DNA of 16,139 nucleotides from an uncultured Micrococcales bacterium. GTDB taxonomy: Bacteria; Actinomycetota; Actinomycetes; S36-B12; UBA10799. Below, one piece after another: positions 7,183 to 15,700 of the stretch (positions are counted from its first letter, which is position 1; each line of letters starts with the position of its first letter). The notes beneath the pieces were generated by a model. The model worked only from the letters and a program-made list of their open reading frames with translations. It had not been told where the DNA came from and did no database searches. The stretch is from positions 1 to 16,139 of the forward strand of contig CALFYG010000036.1 in NCBI GenBank assembly GCA_937952095.1. Reading direction: 5' to 3'. Both the position numbers and the translations under genes were made by a program.

Positions 7183-9507
7183 TCAGGAACCGGCCAGGGT
7201 CCCCCGCACGGCTGCCAGCGCCGCCTCGGCCTTGCTCGAGGACAGCGGCGCGCCGGCCTCGTCGGTGAGGAAGAAGACGTCGACCACCTCGGAACCCAAC
7301 GTCGAGACCTTGGCGCCGTCCACGTTGACGCCGGCCGACGCCAGCGCGGAGGTGATCCAGTAGAGAAGTCCTGCCCGGTCGTGCGCACGCACCTCGAGGA
7401 CCGTGGCCCGGCTCGAACCGTCCGGGATCAGGGCCACAGTGGGCTCAGGACGCGGATCTTCGCTGACGGCATAGGCCCGTTCCCGTTCGCTGAGGCGTCG
7501 GCTCAGGTCCATCTCGCCGGAGACCGCACGGCGGATGTCCGCGGCCAAACGCTCATCGCCAGGGGGCTCGCCGAACTGGGTCTGCACGGTCCACCGGATG
7601 ACCGCCCGGGTCCCCTGGGTGCGGCTGACGGCGTCCCGCACACTGAGACGGTTGATGGCCAGCACACCCGCACAGCGACTCAGCAGGCCAACGGAGTCCG
7701 CAGCGCCGACGGTCACCACCACCTCGGTCTCCCCCACCCGCTCGCAGTCGACCGTGACTCCCGGAGCCGTCCACAACCCCTCGGAGACGTCTTCCAGCAA
7801 CGGTTCGATGACAGGTTCGCCACCGGCCAGGACCGCATGTGTCCGGCGTACCAGGACCTCTGTGAGGTTCTGCTTCCACGGGCTCCACGCCGCAGGGCCC
7901 GTGGCTGCGGCATCCGAGACCGTCAGCCAGTGGAGCAGATCGAGGAACTCCCGGTTGCCGACAGCCTCGGCCACCATGCCGATCACCGCTGGATCGTCGA
8001 TGTCCCGCCGGGTCGCCACATCAGGTAGGAGCAGGTGGTACCGCACGAGGTTCACGAGCACTTCGGTGTCCGCTGCGTCGAAACCGAGCATGGGACCGAT
8101 ATCCGCCACGAGTTCCACCCCGATGTCGGTGTGATCACCTGCGCGACCCTTGCCGATGTCGTGCAGAAGCGCCCCGACGAGCAGGAGGTCCGGACGGGAG
8201 ACCTTTCGTGTGTGTGTGGAGGCCGCGACGGCCGTCTCGACGAGGTGCCGGTCGACAGTGAACCTGTGGACGGGGTTGCGTTGTGGCGCCGAGCGCACCA
8301 CCGACCATCCGGGGATCAACCGCGAGATGAGGTCGGCCTGATCCATCGCTTCCCAGATCGGCACCGTCCAGCGTCCGGCACCCAGCAGGCTCACCAGACT
8401 CTCACGCGCTTGCCGGGGCCAGGGCACGGGCAGTGGCGCGGATTCCTGGGCGAGCCGATCGACGGTGTGTGGGGCGAGTCGAAGACCGGCCTGAGCAGCC
8501 GACGCGGCCGCCCGAAGCATGAGGGTGGCATCACGATCCGGTCGGGCGTCCTGCGCCAGAACCACCTCGGATTCCTGGACGACGACGCCGTCGGACAACG
8601 GTTCCCGCTCGGTGGTCCGCCTGATCTTGCGCAGCCTCGGCAGCGACTTCCTCTTGACCTGCCTGCCGACCCTGCCCCATGCCACAGAGCTGACGAAGGA
8701 GATGGTCCGGCCCGCGGCACACACAGCGCGCAGTAGCTCGTCCTCGTCCTCATACCCGAGCATCTCGGCGACCTGAGGCTGCTCCTGCTGTGTGAGCCGG
8801 TCGGTCGCACGACCAGTCGCCACGTGGAGCGCGTCCCGGGCATCGAGGAGGGTCAACTTCGCGCTGGACAGGGAATTGTGGGGTGGGCTGATGACCCAAC
8901 TGGCGGCCAACGCTCTCATCACGGTCAGGTCGCGCAAGCCCCCGTAGGACTCCTTCAGATCGGGCTCGAGCAGGTAGGCCAGTTCACCATTGCTGTCCTT
9001 GCGTTCCTCCACGAACGCCCTGAGCTCATCGAAGCGCTGCGGGGCCATGGCCCGCCAGTCCCCCAGAACGCTGGAGCGCGTCTCCACCGTCAATCGGTCA
9101 TCCCCGATCACGGTGCGCGCATCCAGCAGGCCCAGCACCACTCGCAGATCCTGGCCGGCTAGACGTCGGGCCTGGGCAGGGGTCCGGACGCTGTGATCCA
9201 GGCGAAGCCCGGTGTCCCACACCGGGTACCAGATGCGATCTGCGACGTTGGCCACCTCTGCGGCCGAGACACTCGCCGGGTGCAGAAGCAGCAGATCGAT
9301 GTCACTCGCCGGTGCGAGTTCGCCACGACCGAACCCCCCGATCGCCACCAGGGTGCACCCGAGTTGCGCGGCACCGGAGGCGGTGAACAGTCCGGCGAGC
9401 CAGTCGTCGGTGAGACCGGTCAGGGCGTGGCGCCGGGAGGGGCCGAAGCCGGGCCGTGCGATCAGGTCCGCACGCGCCGCCATAAAGTCACTCGTGATCA
9501 CGCTCAT
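7183..9507 (-). CDS. glnD: PII nucleotidyltransferase / nucleotidyl-removing enzyme GlnD
   Basis: This 774-residue bifunctional nitrogen sensor modifies and demodifies the PII protein according to glutamine level. In actinobacteria the PII modification is reported to be adenylylation rather than uridylylation. The nucleotidyltransferase site is visible as GGFGRGELAPASDIDLL (residues 57-73, acidic pair D69 and D71). The HD hydrolase has HRFTVDRH (about 414-421) and LLHDIGKG (447-454). Two C-terminal ACT domains begin near residues 595 and 702; the second contains the HDRAGLLYWI signature. The ATG at 9507 is preceded by an excellent GGAGGAGG; a longer opening to 9861 runs into glnB and is rejected. 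It is the last gene of the amtB-glnB-glnD group. Confidence 0.96.
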   Translation of the reverse strand: MSVITSDFMAARADLIARPGFGPSRRHALTGLTDDWLAGLFTASGAAQLGCTLVAIGGFGRGELAPASDIDLLLLHPASVSAAEVANVADRIWYPVWDTGLRLDHSVRTPAQARRLAGQDLRVVLGLLDARTVIGDDRLTVETRSSVLGDWRAMAPQRFDELRAFVEERKDSNGELAYLLEPDLKESYGGLRDLTVMRALAASWVISPPHNSLSSAKLTLLDARDALHVATGRATDRLTQQEQPQVAEMLGYEDEDELLRAVCAAGRTISFVSSVAWGRVGRQVKRKSLPRLRKIRRTTEREPLSDGVVVQESEVVLAQDARPDRDATLMLRAAASAAQAGLRLAPHTVDRLAQESAPLPVPWPRQARESLVSLLGAGRWTVPIWEAMDQADLISRLIPGWSVVRSAPQRNPVHRFTVDRHLVETAVAASTHTRKVSRPDLLLVGALLHDIGKGRAGDHTDIGVELVADIGPMLGFDAADTEVLVNLVRYHLLLPDVATRRDIDDPAVIGMVAEAVGNREFLDLLHWLTVSDAAATGPAAWSPWKQNLTEVLVRRTHAVLAGGEPVIEPLLEDVSEGLWTAPGVTVDCERVGETEVVVTVGAADSVGLLSRCAGVLAINRLSVRDAVSRTQGTRAVIRWTVQTQFGEPPGDERLAADIRRAVSGEMDLSRRLSERERAYAVSEDPRPEPTVALIPDGSSRATVLEVRAHDRAGLLYWITSALASAGVNVDGAKVSTLGSEVVDVFFLTDEAGAPLSSSKAEAALAAVRGTLAGS

Positions 9508-9534
9508 CGTTGCCTCCTCCCGGTTCCGGACATG

Positions 9535-9572
9535 GGCGTGGCGGCAGCCTCCCCCGGGGCCGCCGCCACGCC
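9535..9572 (-). other. Long GC-rich hairpin between glnB and glnD
   Basis: GGCGTGGCGGC (9535-9545) is perfectly complementary to GCCGCCACGCC (9562-9572). Past one A/C mismatch the stem continues for about five more pairs, one of them G-U, to a four-base loop. It starts nine bases after the glnB stop and ends 27 bases before the glnD ATG, with no U-tract. By position it is likely to lower glnD expression relative to amtB-glnB, either by partial termination or by protecting the upstream message. Confidence 0.6.
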
Positions 9573-9580
9573 TGTCATGA

Positions 9581-9919
9581 CTAGAGCGCGTCCGGCCCGC
9601 GCTCGCCGGTGCGCACGCGCACCACCGAGTCGACCGGCGACACCCAGACCTTGCCGTCCCCGATCCGGCCTGTCTGTGCGCTCTTGACGATGACATCGAC
9701 CACACTGTCGGCGTCGTCGTCTTCGACAACGACCTCGATGCGGACCTTCGGCACCAGGTCGACGGTGTACTCCGCGCCCCGGTAGACCTCGGTGTGGCCC
9801 CGCTGGCGGCCGTAGCCGCTGGCCTCGGAGACCGTGAGACCGTGGATCCCGAAAGTCTCAAGTGCGGATTTCACGTCATCGAGCTTGAACGGCTTGATCA
9901 CCGCGGTGACGAGTTTCAT
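9581..9919 (-). CDS. glnK: PII signal-transduction protein (GlnB/GlnK type)
   Basis: This is a 112-residue PII trimer subunit that binds ATP/ADP and 2-oxoglutarate and controls the adjacent ammonium channel. It opens MKLVTAVIKPFKLDDVK. The T-loop GHTEVYRGAEYTVDLVPK carries the modification tyrosine at residue 51, and the C-terminal signature reads GRIGDGKVWV. The length is exactly typical. The ATG overlaps the amtB stop as ATGA, with an AGGAAGAGG ribosome-binding site inside the amtB end. Pairing with amtB argues for GlnK, although many actinobacteria have a single PII gene named glnB. Confidence 0.96.
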   Translation of the reverse strand: MKLVTAVIKPFKLDDVKSALETFGIHGLTVSEASGYGRQRGHTEVYRGAEYTVDLVPKVRIEVVVEDDDADSVVDVIVKSAQTGRIGDGKVWVSPVDSVVRVRTGERGPDAL

Positions 9920-11235
9920 ACTGAGACCTCTTCCTTCTTGGCTGCAGCCTGGCCGACGCCGGCGAACTTGCCACCGGATCCGCTCTCCTGCAGTTCGTAT
10001 GCCTGCTCGGCGTGGGTCGTGAGATCGATACCGGCGATCTCGTCTTCCTCATCGATGCGCATCCCGATCGTCTTGTGGATGATCAGGGCGATCACCATGG
10101 TCACCACGAAGGAGAACACCAGCACCGCGACCGCGGCGATGAGCTGCGACCAGAACTGGGTGAGTCCGCCTCCGTAGAACAGCCCATTGACGCCTGCCGG
10201 TGCTGCCTCAGTGGCGAGCAGCCCGATGAGCAAGGTGCCCACCAGACCACCGACGAGGTGGACACCGACCACGTCGAGCGAGTCGTCGTAGTTGAGCTTG
10301 TACTTCAGACCGACTGCCAGCGCGCACAGCACACCGGCGGCGATGCCGATGAGGATCGCACCGATCGGGCTCACCGCGGAGCAGGAGGGCGTGATGGCCA
10401 CCAGACCGGCCACGATGCCGGACGCCGCGCCAAGGCTGGTGGCGTGACCGTCGCGGATCTTCTCCGTCAGCAGCCAGGCCAGTGCAGCGGCGCAGGTGGC
10501 GACGAAGGTGTTGAGGAACACCACAGCCGCCGTGTTGTTGGCGGCCAGCGCCGAGCCGGCGTTGAAGCCGAACCAACCGAACCACAGCAGACCGGCGCCG
10601 ATCATGACCAGCGTCAGGTTGTGCGGCTTCATCGGGGTCTTGGGCCAACCGAGGCGCTTGCCGACGACCAGCGCGAGGGCCAGGCCTGCAACACCTGCGT
10701 TGATGTGCACAGCGGTACCACCGGCGAAGTCGATCGCAGGTGTGCCGTTGAGCGGGCCGAGGCCTTCGAAGATCCAGCCACCGGCGGCCCACACCCAGTG
10801 GGCGACCGGGAAGTAGACCAACGTTGCCCACAGGCCGGCGAAGATCAGCCAGGCGTTGAACTTCACACGGTCAGCGACCGCACCGGCGATGAGCGCCACA
10901 GTGATCGTCGCGAACATCGCCTGGAAGGCCACGAAGGCCATCGCCGGGAACGTCGCCTCCGGGTCGTCGGCCATGAGGCCTTCCAACCCGAGGTACTGCG
11001 TGAAGCTGCCGATGAAGGCTCCACCTTCGCCGAAGGTCAACGAGTACCCGTAGAGCACCCAGATCACTCCGACAAGGGCCAACGCCCCCATCACCATCAT
11101 CATCATGTTGAGCGTCGACTTCGCCCGCGTCATGCCACCGTAGAAAAGCGCCAAACCCGGCAGCATGAGCAGTACGAGTGCGGCGCTGACAAGAATCCAG
11201 GCTGTGTCGCCAGGACTCAGGACGATCTCTTCCAT
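9916..11235 (-). CDS. amtB: Ammonium transporter Amt
   Basis: This 439-residue integral membrane protein conducts ammonium/ammonia and is blocked by the PII T-loop. Visible family features are the opening helix VLLMLPGLALFYGGMTRAKS, the conserved aspartate D169 in AIDFAGGTAVHINAG, the twin pore histidines H177 and H326 (VVGVHLVGG), phenylalanines in AFQAMFA and the WFGFNAGS segment. The cytoplasmic C-terminal tail (about 388-439) includes GMRIDEEDEIAGID, the region that contacts PII. I chose the ATG at 11235, with GAGGAAGG seven bases before it; the frame is open for ten more codons to 11265. A GlnR-like site upstream suggests induction under nitrogen limitation. Confidence 0.97.
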   Translation of the reverse strand: MEEIVLSPGDTAWILVSAALVLLMLPGLALFYGGMTRAKSTLNMMMMVMGALALVGVIWVLYGYSLTFGEGGAFIGSFTQYLGLEGLMADDPEATFPAMAFVAFQAMFATITVALIAGAVADRVKFNAWLIFAGLWATLVYFPVAHWVWAAGGWIFEGLGPLNGTPAIDFAGGTAVHINAGVAGLALALVVGKRLGWPKTPMKPHNLTLVMIGAGLLWFGWFGFNAGSALAANNTAAVVFLNTFVATCAAALAWLLTEKIRDGHATSLGAASGIVAGLVAITPSCSAVSPIGAILIGIAAGVLCALAVGLKYKLNYDDSLDVVGVHLVGGLVGTLLIGLLATEAAPAGVNGLFYGGGLTQFWSQLIAAVAVLVFSFVVTMVIALIIHKTIGMRIDEEDEIAGIDLTTHAEQAYELQESGSGGKFAGVGQAAAKKEEVSV

Positions 11236-11306
11236 CCGTCCGCCTTCCTCATCCGAAAAGACCATTGGGTGTTTCCCGCTGGATGACGTCAGACTCTCCC
11301 GGCCGT

Positions 11307-11344
11307 GTTACGCGACCCGTGATCACACGTTTCGTGGAGGTGAC
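11307..11344 (-). promoter_or_regulatory. GlnR-type binding site upstream of amtB
   Basis: Read on the minus strand from 11344, the sequence shows GTCAC, six bases, GAAAC, six bases, a degenerate five-base block (TCACG), six bases, then GTAAC. The published actinobacterial GlnR consensus is gTnAC-n6-GaAAC repeated after n6. The first two boxes are perfect, the third is poor and the fourth matches four of five, all at the expected spacing. The site lies about 72-109 bases before the amtB start, suitable for activating amtB-glnK-glnD under nitrogen limitation. Confidence 0.75.
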
Positions 11345-11400
11345 AAAGGCACGTGCCGCGTTAACTCTGGGTTTCGCGGCTCGGGGGCCTCACGCGCGGA

Positions 11401-11439
11401 CACATGGGGTTGGCACACCCGGGGCCCCAACCCCATGTG
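11401..11439. repeat. Perfect 13-bp inverted repeat between ftsY and amtB
   Basis: CACATGGGGTTGG (11401-11413) and CCAACCCCATGTG (11427-11439) are perfect reverse complements around a 13-base spacer. It lies 108 bases after the ftsY stop, and 165 bases before the amtB start. No U-tract follows on the minus strand. It may be a U-less terminator for the smc-ftsY unit or an operator. Confidence 0.65.
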
Positions 11440-11547
11440 CGCGCGCGAATCACCCCATATCGGGGCAAAGGTCGCTCAGGCGTCCATTTCCGGTCGGACA
11501 CCGCCACCAGGCGGCACTCCGCAACCTGATGTGTCCGCGACGGGCGC

Positions 11548-12699
11548 TCAGTCCAGCAAGGCGGAGACGAAAGCCTCGGGATCGAAGGGAGCCAGATCGT
11601 CGGGCCCTTCGCCGAGGCCGACGAGCTTCACGGGGACGCCGAGGTCGCGCTGGACGGCGACCACGATCCCGCCCTTGGCCGTGCCATCCAGCTTGGTCAG
11701 CACCACGCCGGTGATGTCGACGGCTTCGCTGAACACCTTGGCTTGGGCAAGGCCGTTCTGGCCGGTGGTCGCGTCGAGGATGAGCAGGACCTCGTCGACC
11801 GGGGACTGTTTGCCGATGACCCGCTTGATCTTGCCGAGCTCATCCATCAGTCCGACTTTGGTGTGGAGTCTGCCTGCGGTGTCGATGACCACCACGTCCG
11901 AACCACCGTCAGCCGCTTCCTTGACCGCGTCGAAGGCGACCGCGGCCGGATCCCCGCCCTCAGGGCCACGCACGACCGCCGCACCGACGCGGTCGCCCCA
12001 CGTCTGCAACTGATCGGCCGCCGCCGCACGGAAGGTGTCCGCAGCGCCGAGCACCACCGTGTGGCCGTCGGCCACGAGCACACGGGCGAGTTTGCCGGTG
12101 GTGGTGGTCTTGCCGGTGCCGTTCACGCCCACCACGAGGATGACCGCCGGCCGGTCCCCCTGCCGGGAGGCGACCAGCGTGCGGTCCATCGTCGGATCCA
12201 CGAGCCGCAACAGTTCCTCATGCAGGATCGGGCTCCATTCCGTGGTGCCCTCGACGCGCACGCGCGTCTTCAACCTGTCGACGAGTTCGGTACTCGCGTC
12301 CACCCCAAGGTCGGCCATGATCAGCGTGTCCTCGACGTCCTCCCATGTCGACTCGTCGATCTGGGAGGAACTGAGAAGCGCGAGCAGGCCCCTGCCGATC
12401 GCCGTGTTGGAGCGTGCGAGGCGAGCCCGTAGGCGCACCAACCGTCCCGCGGTGGGCTCGGGGCGCTCGAGTTCGATGGTCGGGGCACCCGGTTGAGCCG
12501 GGATCTCCACGTCCTCGATGGTCTGGACCGACGCCTCGGCCGATGGGTAGGCGTCATCACCCACGCCCGGGGTGTAATCGACGCCCGGTGCCGGCGGCAG
12601 CGGCTTCTGGCGACGCCCGGCGACCAGGCGCACGCCGAGCAGCACGGCCACAGCGATCAGAACAACGGCGATCAGGGCGTAGAGCACTACCGAATCCAT
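11548..12699 (-). CDS. ftsY: Signal recognition particle receptor FtsY
   Basis: This 383-residue GTPase docks Ffh-ribosome complexes at the membrane. A hydrophobic segment at residues 3-26 is a probable membrane anchor. A Pro/Glu-rich linker (about 30-85) leads to the NG domain: P-loop GVNGTGKTTT (191-200), DTFRAAAADQL (221-231), DTAGR (273-277), TKLDGTAKGG (335-344) and the terminal GLGEGPDDLAPFDPEAFV. The ATG at 12699 has GGAG five to six bases upstream; a GTG at 12723 would add eight residues and lacks a ribosome-binding site. It begins 74 bases after smc ends, so the two are probably cotranscribed. Confidence 0.96.
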   Translation of the reverse strand: MDSVVLYALIAVVLIAVAVLLGVRLVAGRRQKPLPPAPGVDYTPGVGDDAYPSAEASVQTIEDVEIPAQPGAPTIELERPEPTAGRLVRLRARLARSNTAIGRGLLALLSSSQIDESTWEDVEDTLIMADLGVDASTELVDRLKTRVRVEGTTEWSPILHEELLRLVDPTMDRTLVASRQGDRPAVILVVGVNGTGKTTTTGKLARVLVADGHTVVLGAADTFRAAAADQLQTWGDRVGAAVVRGPEGGDPAAVAFDAVKEAADGGSDVVVIDTAGRLHTKVGLMDELGKIKRVIGKQSPVDEVLLILDATTGQNGLAQAKVFSEAVDITGVVLTKLDGTAKGGIVVAVQRDLGVPVKLVGLGEGPDDLAPFDPEAFVSALLD

Positions 12700-12773
12700 T
12701 GCTCCAGTCTGACCGACGGGCACTGCGCGCCTGGGCGGAGGGGGCTACCTCACAGGACAGCGATCCGCGGCCC

Positions 12774-15700
12774 TCAGACCGGCTGCAGTTGCCGCATCCG
12801 CTGGCTGATCACCTCGGTGACACCGGCGCGCATCGTCACGCCGTACAAGGCATCGGCCATCTCCATCGTGCGCTTCTGGTGAGTGATGACCAGCAACTGC
12901 GAGGTCTGGCGCAACTCCTCGAGAAGACCGATCAACCGTCCGAGGTTGACATCATCCAGAGCCGCCTCGACCTCGTCGAGCAGGTAGAACGGGGAGGGCC
13001 GGGCCTTGAACAGCGCAACCAGGAATGCCACCGCCGTGAGACTGCGCTCACCACCGGACAGCAGGGACAGACGCTTGATCTTCTTCCCCGGAGGCCGGGC
13101 CTCGACCTCGACACCGGTCGTGAGTAGATCGTCCGGGTCGGTGAGCACGAGCCGACCCTGACCGCCCGGGAACAGCCGCGAGAACGTGTACTCGAACTCC
13201 CGCTCCACGTCCGCATAGGCCTCGGAGAACACCTGCTGCACGCGGGCGTCCACGTCAGCCACGATGTCCAGCAGGTCCTCGCGGCTCTTCTTCACATCCT
13301 CGATCTGGTTCACCAGATGGGTGTGACGTTCCTCCATTGCGGCGAACTCCTCGAGCGCCAAGGGGTTGACCCGGCCGAGCAGAGCCAGGCCGCGTTCGGC
13401 TTCCTTCAGCCGCCGCTGCTGCACCTCACGATCGAACGCGTGGGGCTCCTCGCCCTCGGCCCCGGGGATCATCTGTTCCGGCCCGTATTCGGCCACCAGG
13501 TCGTCGACGGTCAAGCCGTACTCCTCCAGGGCCTTCTCCGTCAGCTGCTCCAACGTGGCGCGCTTGCCCGCACGCAGCACCTCGTCGCGATGGACATCGA
13601 GTGTGAGGCGATCGACTTCCCCGGCCAGCTCCAGTGCCGCCGTGCGGGCCTGGGTGTGCCGCTCCTGCAGGGTCGCCTGCTCGCTCTCCAGATCGCTGAG
13701 GTGCTGTTCAGAGGTGCGCGCGTCGGCCTCGACCAGCGCGGCCCCACGGCGAGCCACCGCATCGAGGCGGCCAAGGGTGACCAGGGCCTGCTCCCGCTCG
13801 ATCCGGCGCCGCGCGGCCGCCGCCACCGCCTCGTGGGCCTGCGCGGTCTGCTCCTGCAGTTCGGTGTGCCGGGTCTGCAGGGCGCGGTGACGTTCCTGTG
13901 CCGAGCGGGCGTTCAGGCTCGCCTCGTGATGGGCATGCCGGGCCCGCTCCTGCGCGGCCAGCAGGTCCTCCAGAGCCGTGCGATCCACACTCGGCGCACC
14001 GGCGGCCGTCAACTCGGCGAGGTGAGTGCGCGCGTTCTCCAGGTCGGTGATCTGCGCCTGCAGGGCGGCCGAGACCTCGTCACGCTCCGCGGTGATCTGT
14101 TCGAGGCGCCGCGCCGTGGCCGCTGCCCTCTGGCGGACGTGCACGTCACGCTCGGCGGCCGCCGCAGCGCGCGCCTGCTCCTGCGCGGCCTCGGCGCGAA
14201 CATCGTCGCGGTGTTGCCGGGCGAGGGCGGACTGGGCCTCGACACGGGAGAGATGATCGACAGCGCGTTGCCAGCACGCCTCGGTCGACACCAGTTCCTC
14301 AGTGGCCTGTTCGAGGGCGTTGCGCAAAGCGATGACGTTGCCCGCTTCGCTTCCTTGACCCGCGGTCCCGCGACCCAGCACCCGGCCGTCCACAGTGGCG
14401 ACCAACGCCTGCGGATCCTGCCCGACGATCGCGGACGCCTGCTCCAGGGACTGCACGATGTGACATCCGCGCAGGATCGCTGCCAGGGCGCCACGCAGAA
14501 AATCAGGAGCCTCGATGTAGGTCAGGACCTCGCTGTCCGCGGTCTGCGGCGTGCCGCCGAGCACGAACCGAACGGAATCGTCCTGCGCCAAGGCCGCGAG
14601 AGCGTCACCGGCAGCGACGTCCTCCCGCAGCACGCTGGCCCGGGCATGGGCCCCGAGCAGAACGGCCACCGCCTTCTCGTACCCGGGACGCACGCGGATG
14701 AGGCTGTCGAGTGAACCGTGCTGCCACGAGGCATCGAGGGCGGTGTCGCCGTCGGTGGTCAACGCGCTACGCAAGGCCTCGCACCGGGCGGTCAGCGAAG
14801 CCCTGCGCTGCTCCTGGGACGACAGTTCGGCGCGCGCCAACTCCACGGCCTGTTCGGCATCCTGCATGGCTCTGTCGGCGGCCGCCGAGTCCACCGTGAC
14901 CTCGACGGTCTCCAACTGCGGCAACTGGGCGGCCTCCCGCGCCGCGTCCTGCGCCTCCCGGGCCACGGGTTCGTACTGCTCCGCGAGCCGGTCGAGCCGG
15001 TTCTGGGTGGCGTCCACGAGCCGTTGCCCACCGGCCACGGACTGCTCCGCGCCGGCCACGGCCTGCCGGTACTGGGTGAGCGCATGCTCGGCCGCACCGA
15101 CCCGCTCCTGCTCGGCGCGGACCTGTCCGCCCACCGCCTCCGCGGCATCCCGGGCCGCTTCGAAGGCCTGCTGCGCGACGGCGAGGACGTCCTCGTGCGC
15201 GACAACCTCTGCCCCAACAGCGTCCGCCTGCCGCTGCAGGTCCTCGGGGTCCACTCCGAAACTGAACTCGAGCTGCTCGCGTTCCAAAGACCGGCGGCGC
15301 TCCTCGATCAGTGCCACTAGGGCGTTCATGCGCTCCCGCAGCCGGGTCAGGTCGATGGAGCGGGCACGCGCCTCGTGCAGGCGGGGCGAGATCTCCTGGA
15401 TCCTCGCCTCCACCTCGGCCTCCACGGACCGGGCCTGCGCCAGTTGCTCCTCCACCCGTTGCCGCTCGGCCTTCGCCGCGCTCTCGTCGGCCTGCTCCTG
15501 GGCGAGGTCGCGCTGAACACCCGCCACGTCGTCCGCGAGCAGGCGAAGCCGGGCATCGCGCACATCGGCCTGGATCGTGGCCGCCCGCCGCGCCACCTCG
15601 GCCTGCCGGCCCAGGGGCTTGAGTTGACGGCGCAGTTCGGCGGCGAGGTCGGTGAGGCGGTTCAGGTTCTGCTGGATCTGCTCGAGTTTGCGCAGCGCCT

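Larger units (their letters stand above)
11236..11547 (-). promoter_or_regulatory. ftsY-amtB intergenic region with amtB promoter
   Basis: About 310 bases without a gene. On the minus strand it holds, in order, a short GCCGCC/GGCGGT stem with a four-base loop just after ftsY (around 11514-11501), the 13-bp inverted repeat at 11439-11401, the GlnR-like box at 11344-11307, a TGACGTCA palindrome (11291-11284) and the amtB ribosome-binding site. No clear -10/-35 pair can be picked by eye. Confidence 0.6.

Noticed and set aside
7113..7388. Upstream-extended start for ffh
   Set aside because: The extra 92 residues overlap glnD in another frame and bear no resemblance to SRP54; MFNSLSDRL at 7112 is the family start.
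9508..9861. Upstream-extended start for glnD
   Set aside because: The extension reads through glnB out of frame; the ATG at 9507 has a near-perfect ribosome-binding site.
13317..14714. Plus-strand open frame of 465 codons opposite smc
   Set aside because: It lies antisense to the SMC coiled coil and hinge; there is no independent domain or ribosome-binding evidence.
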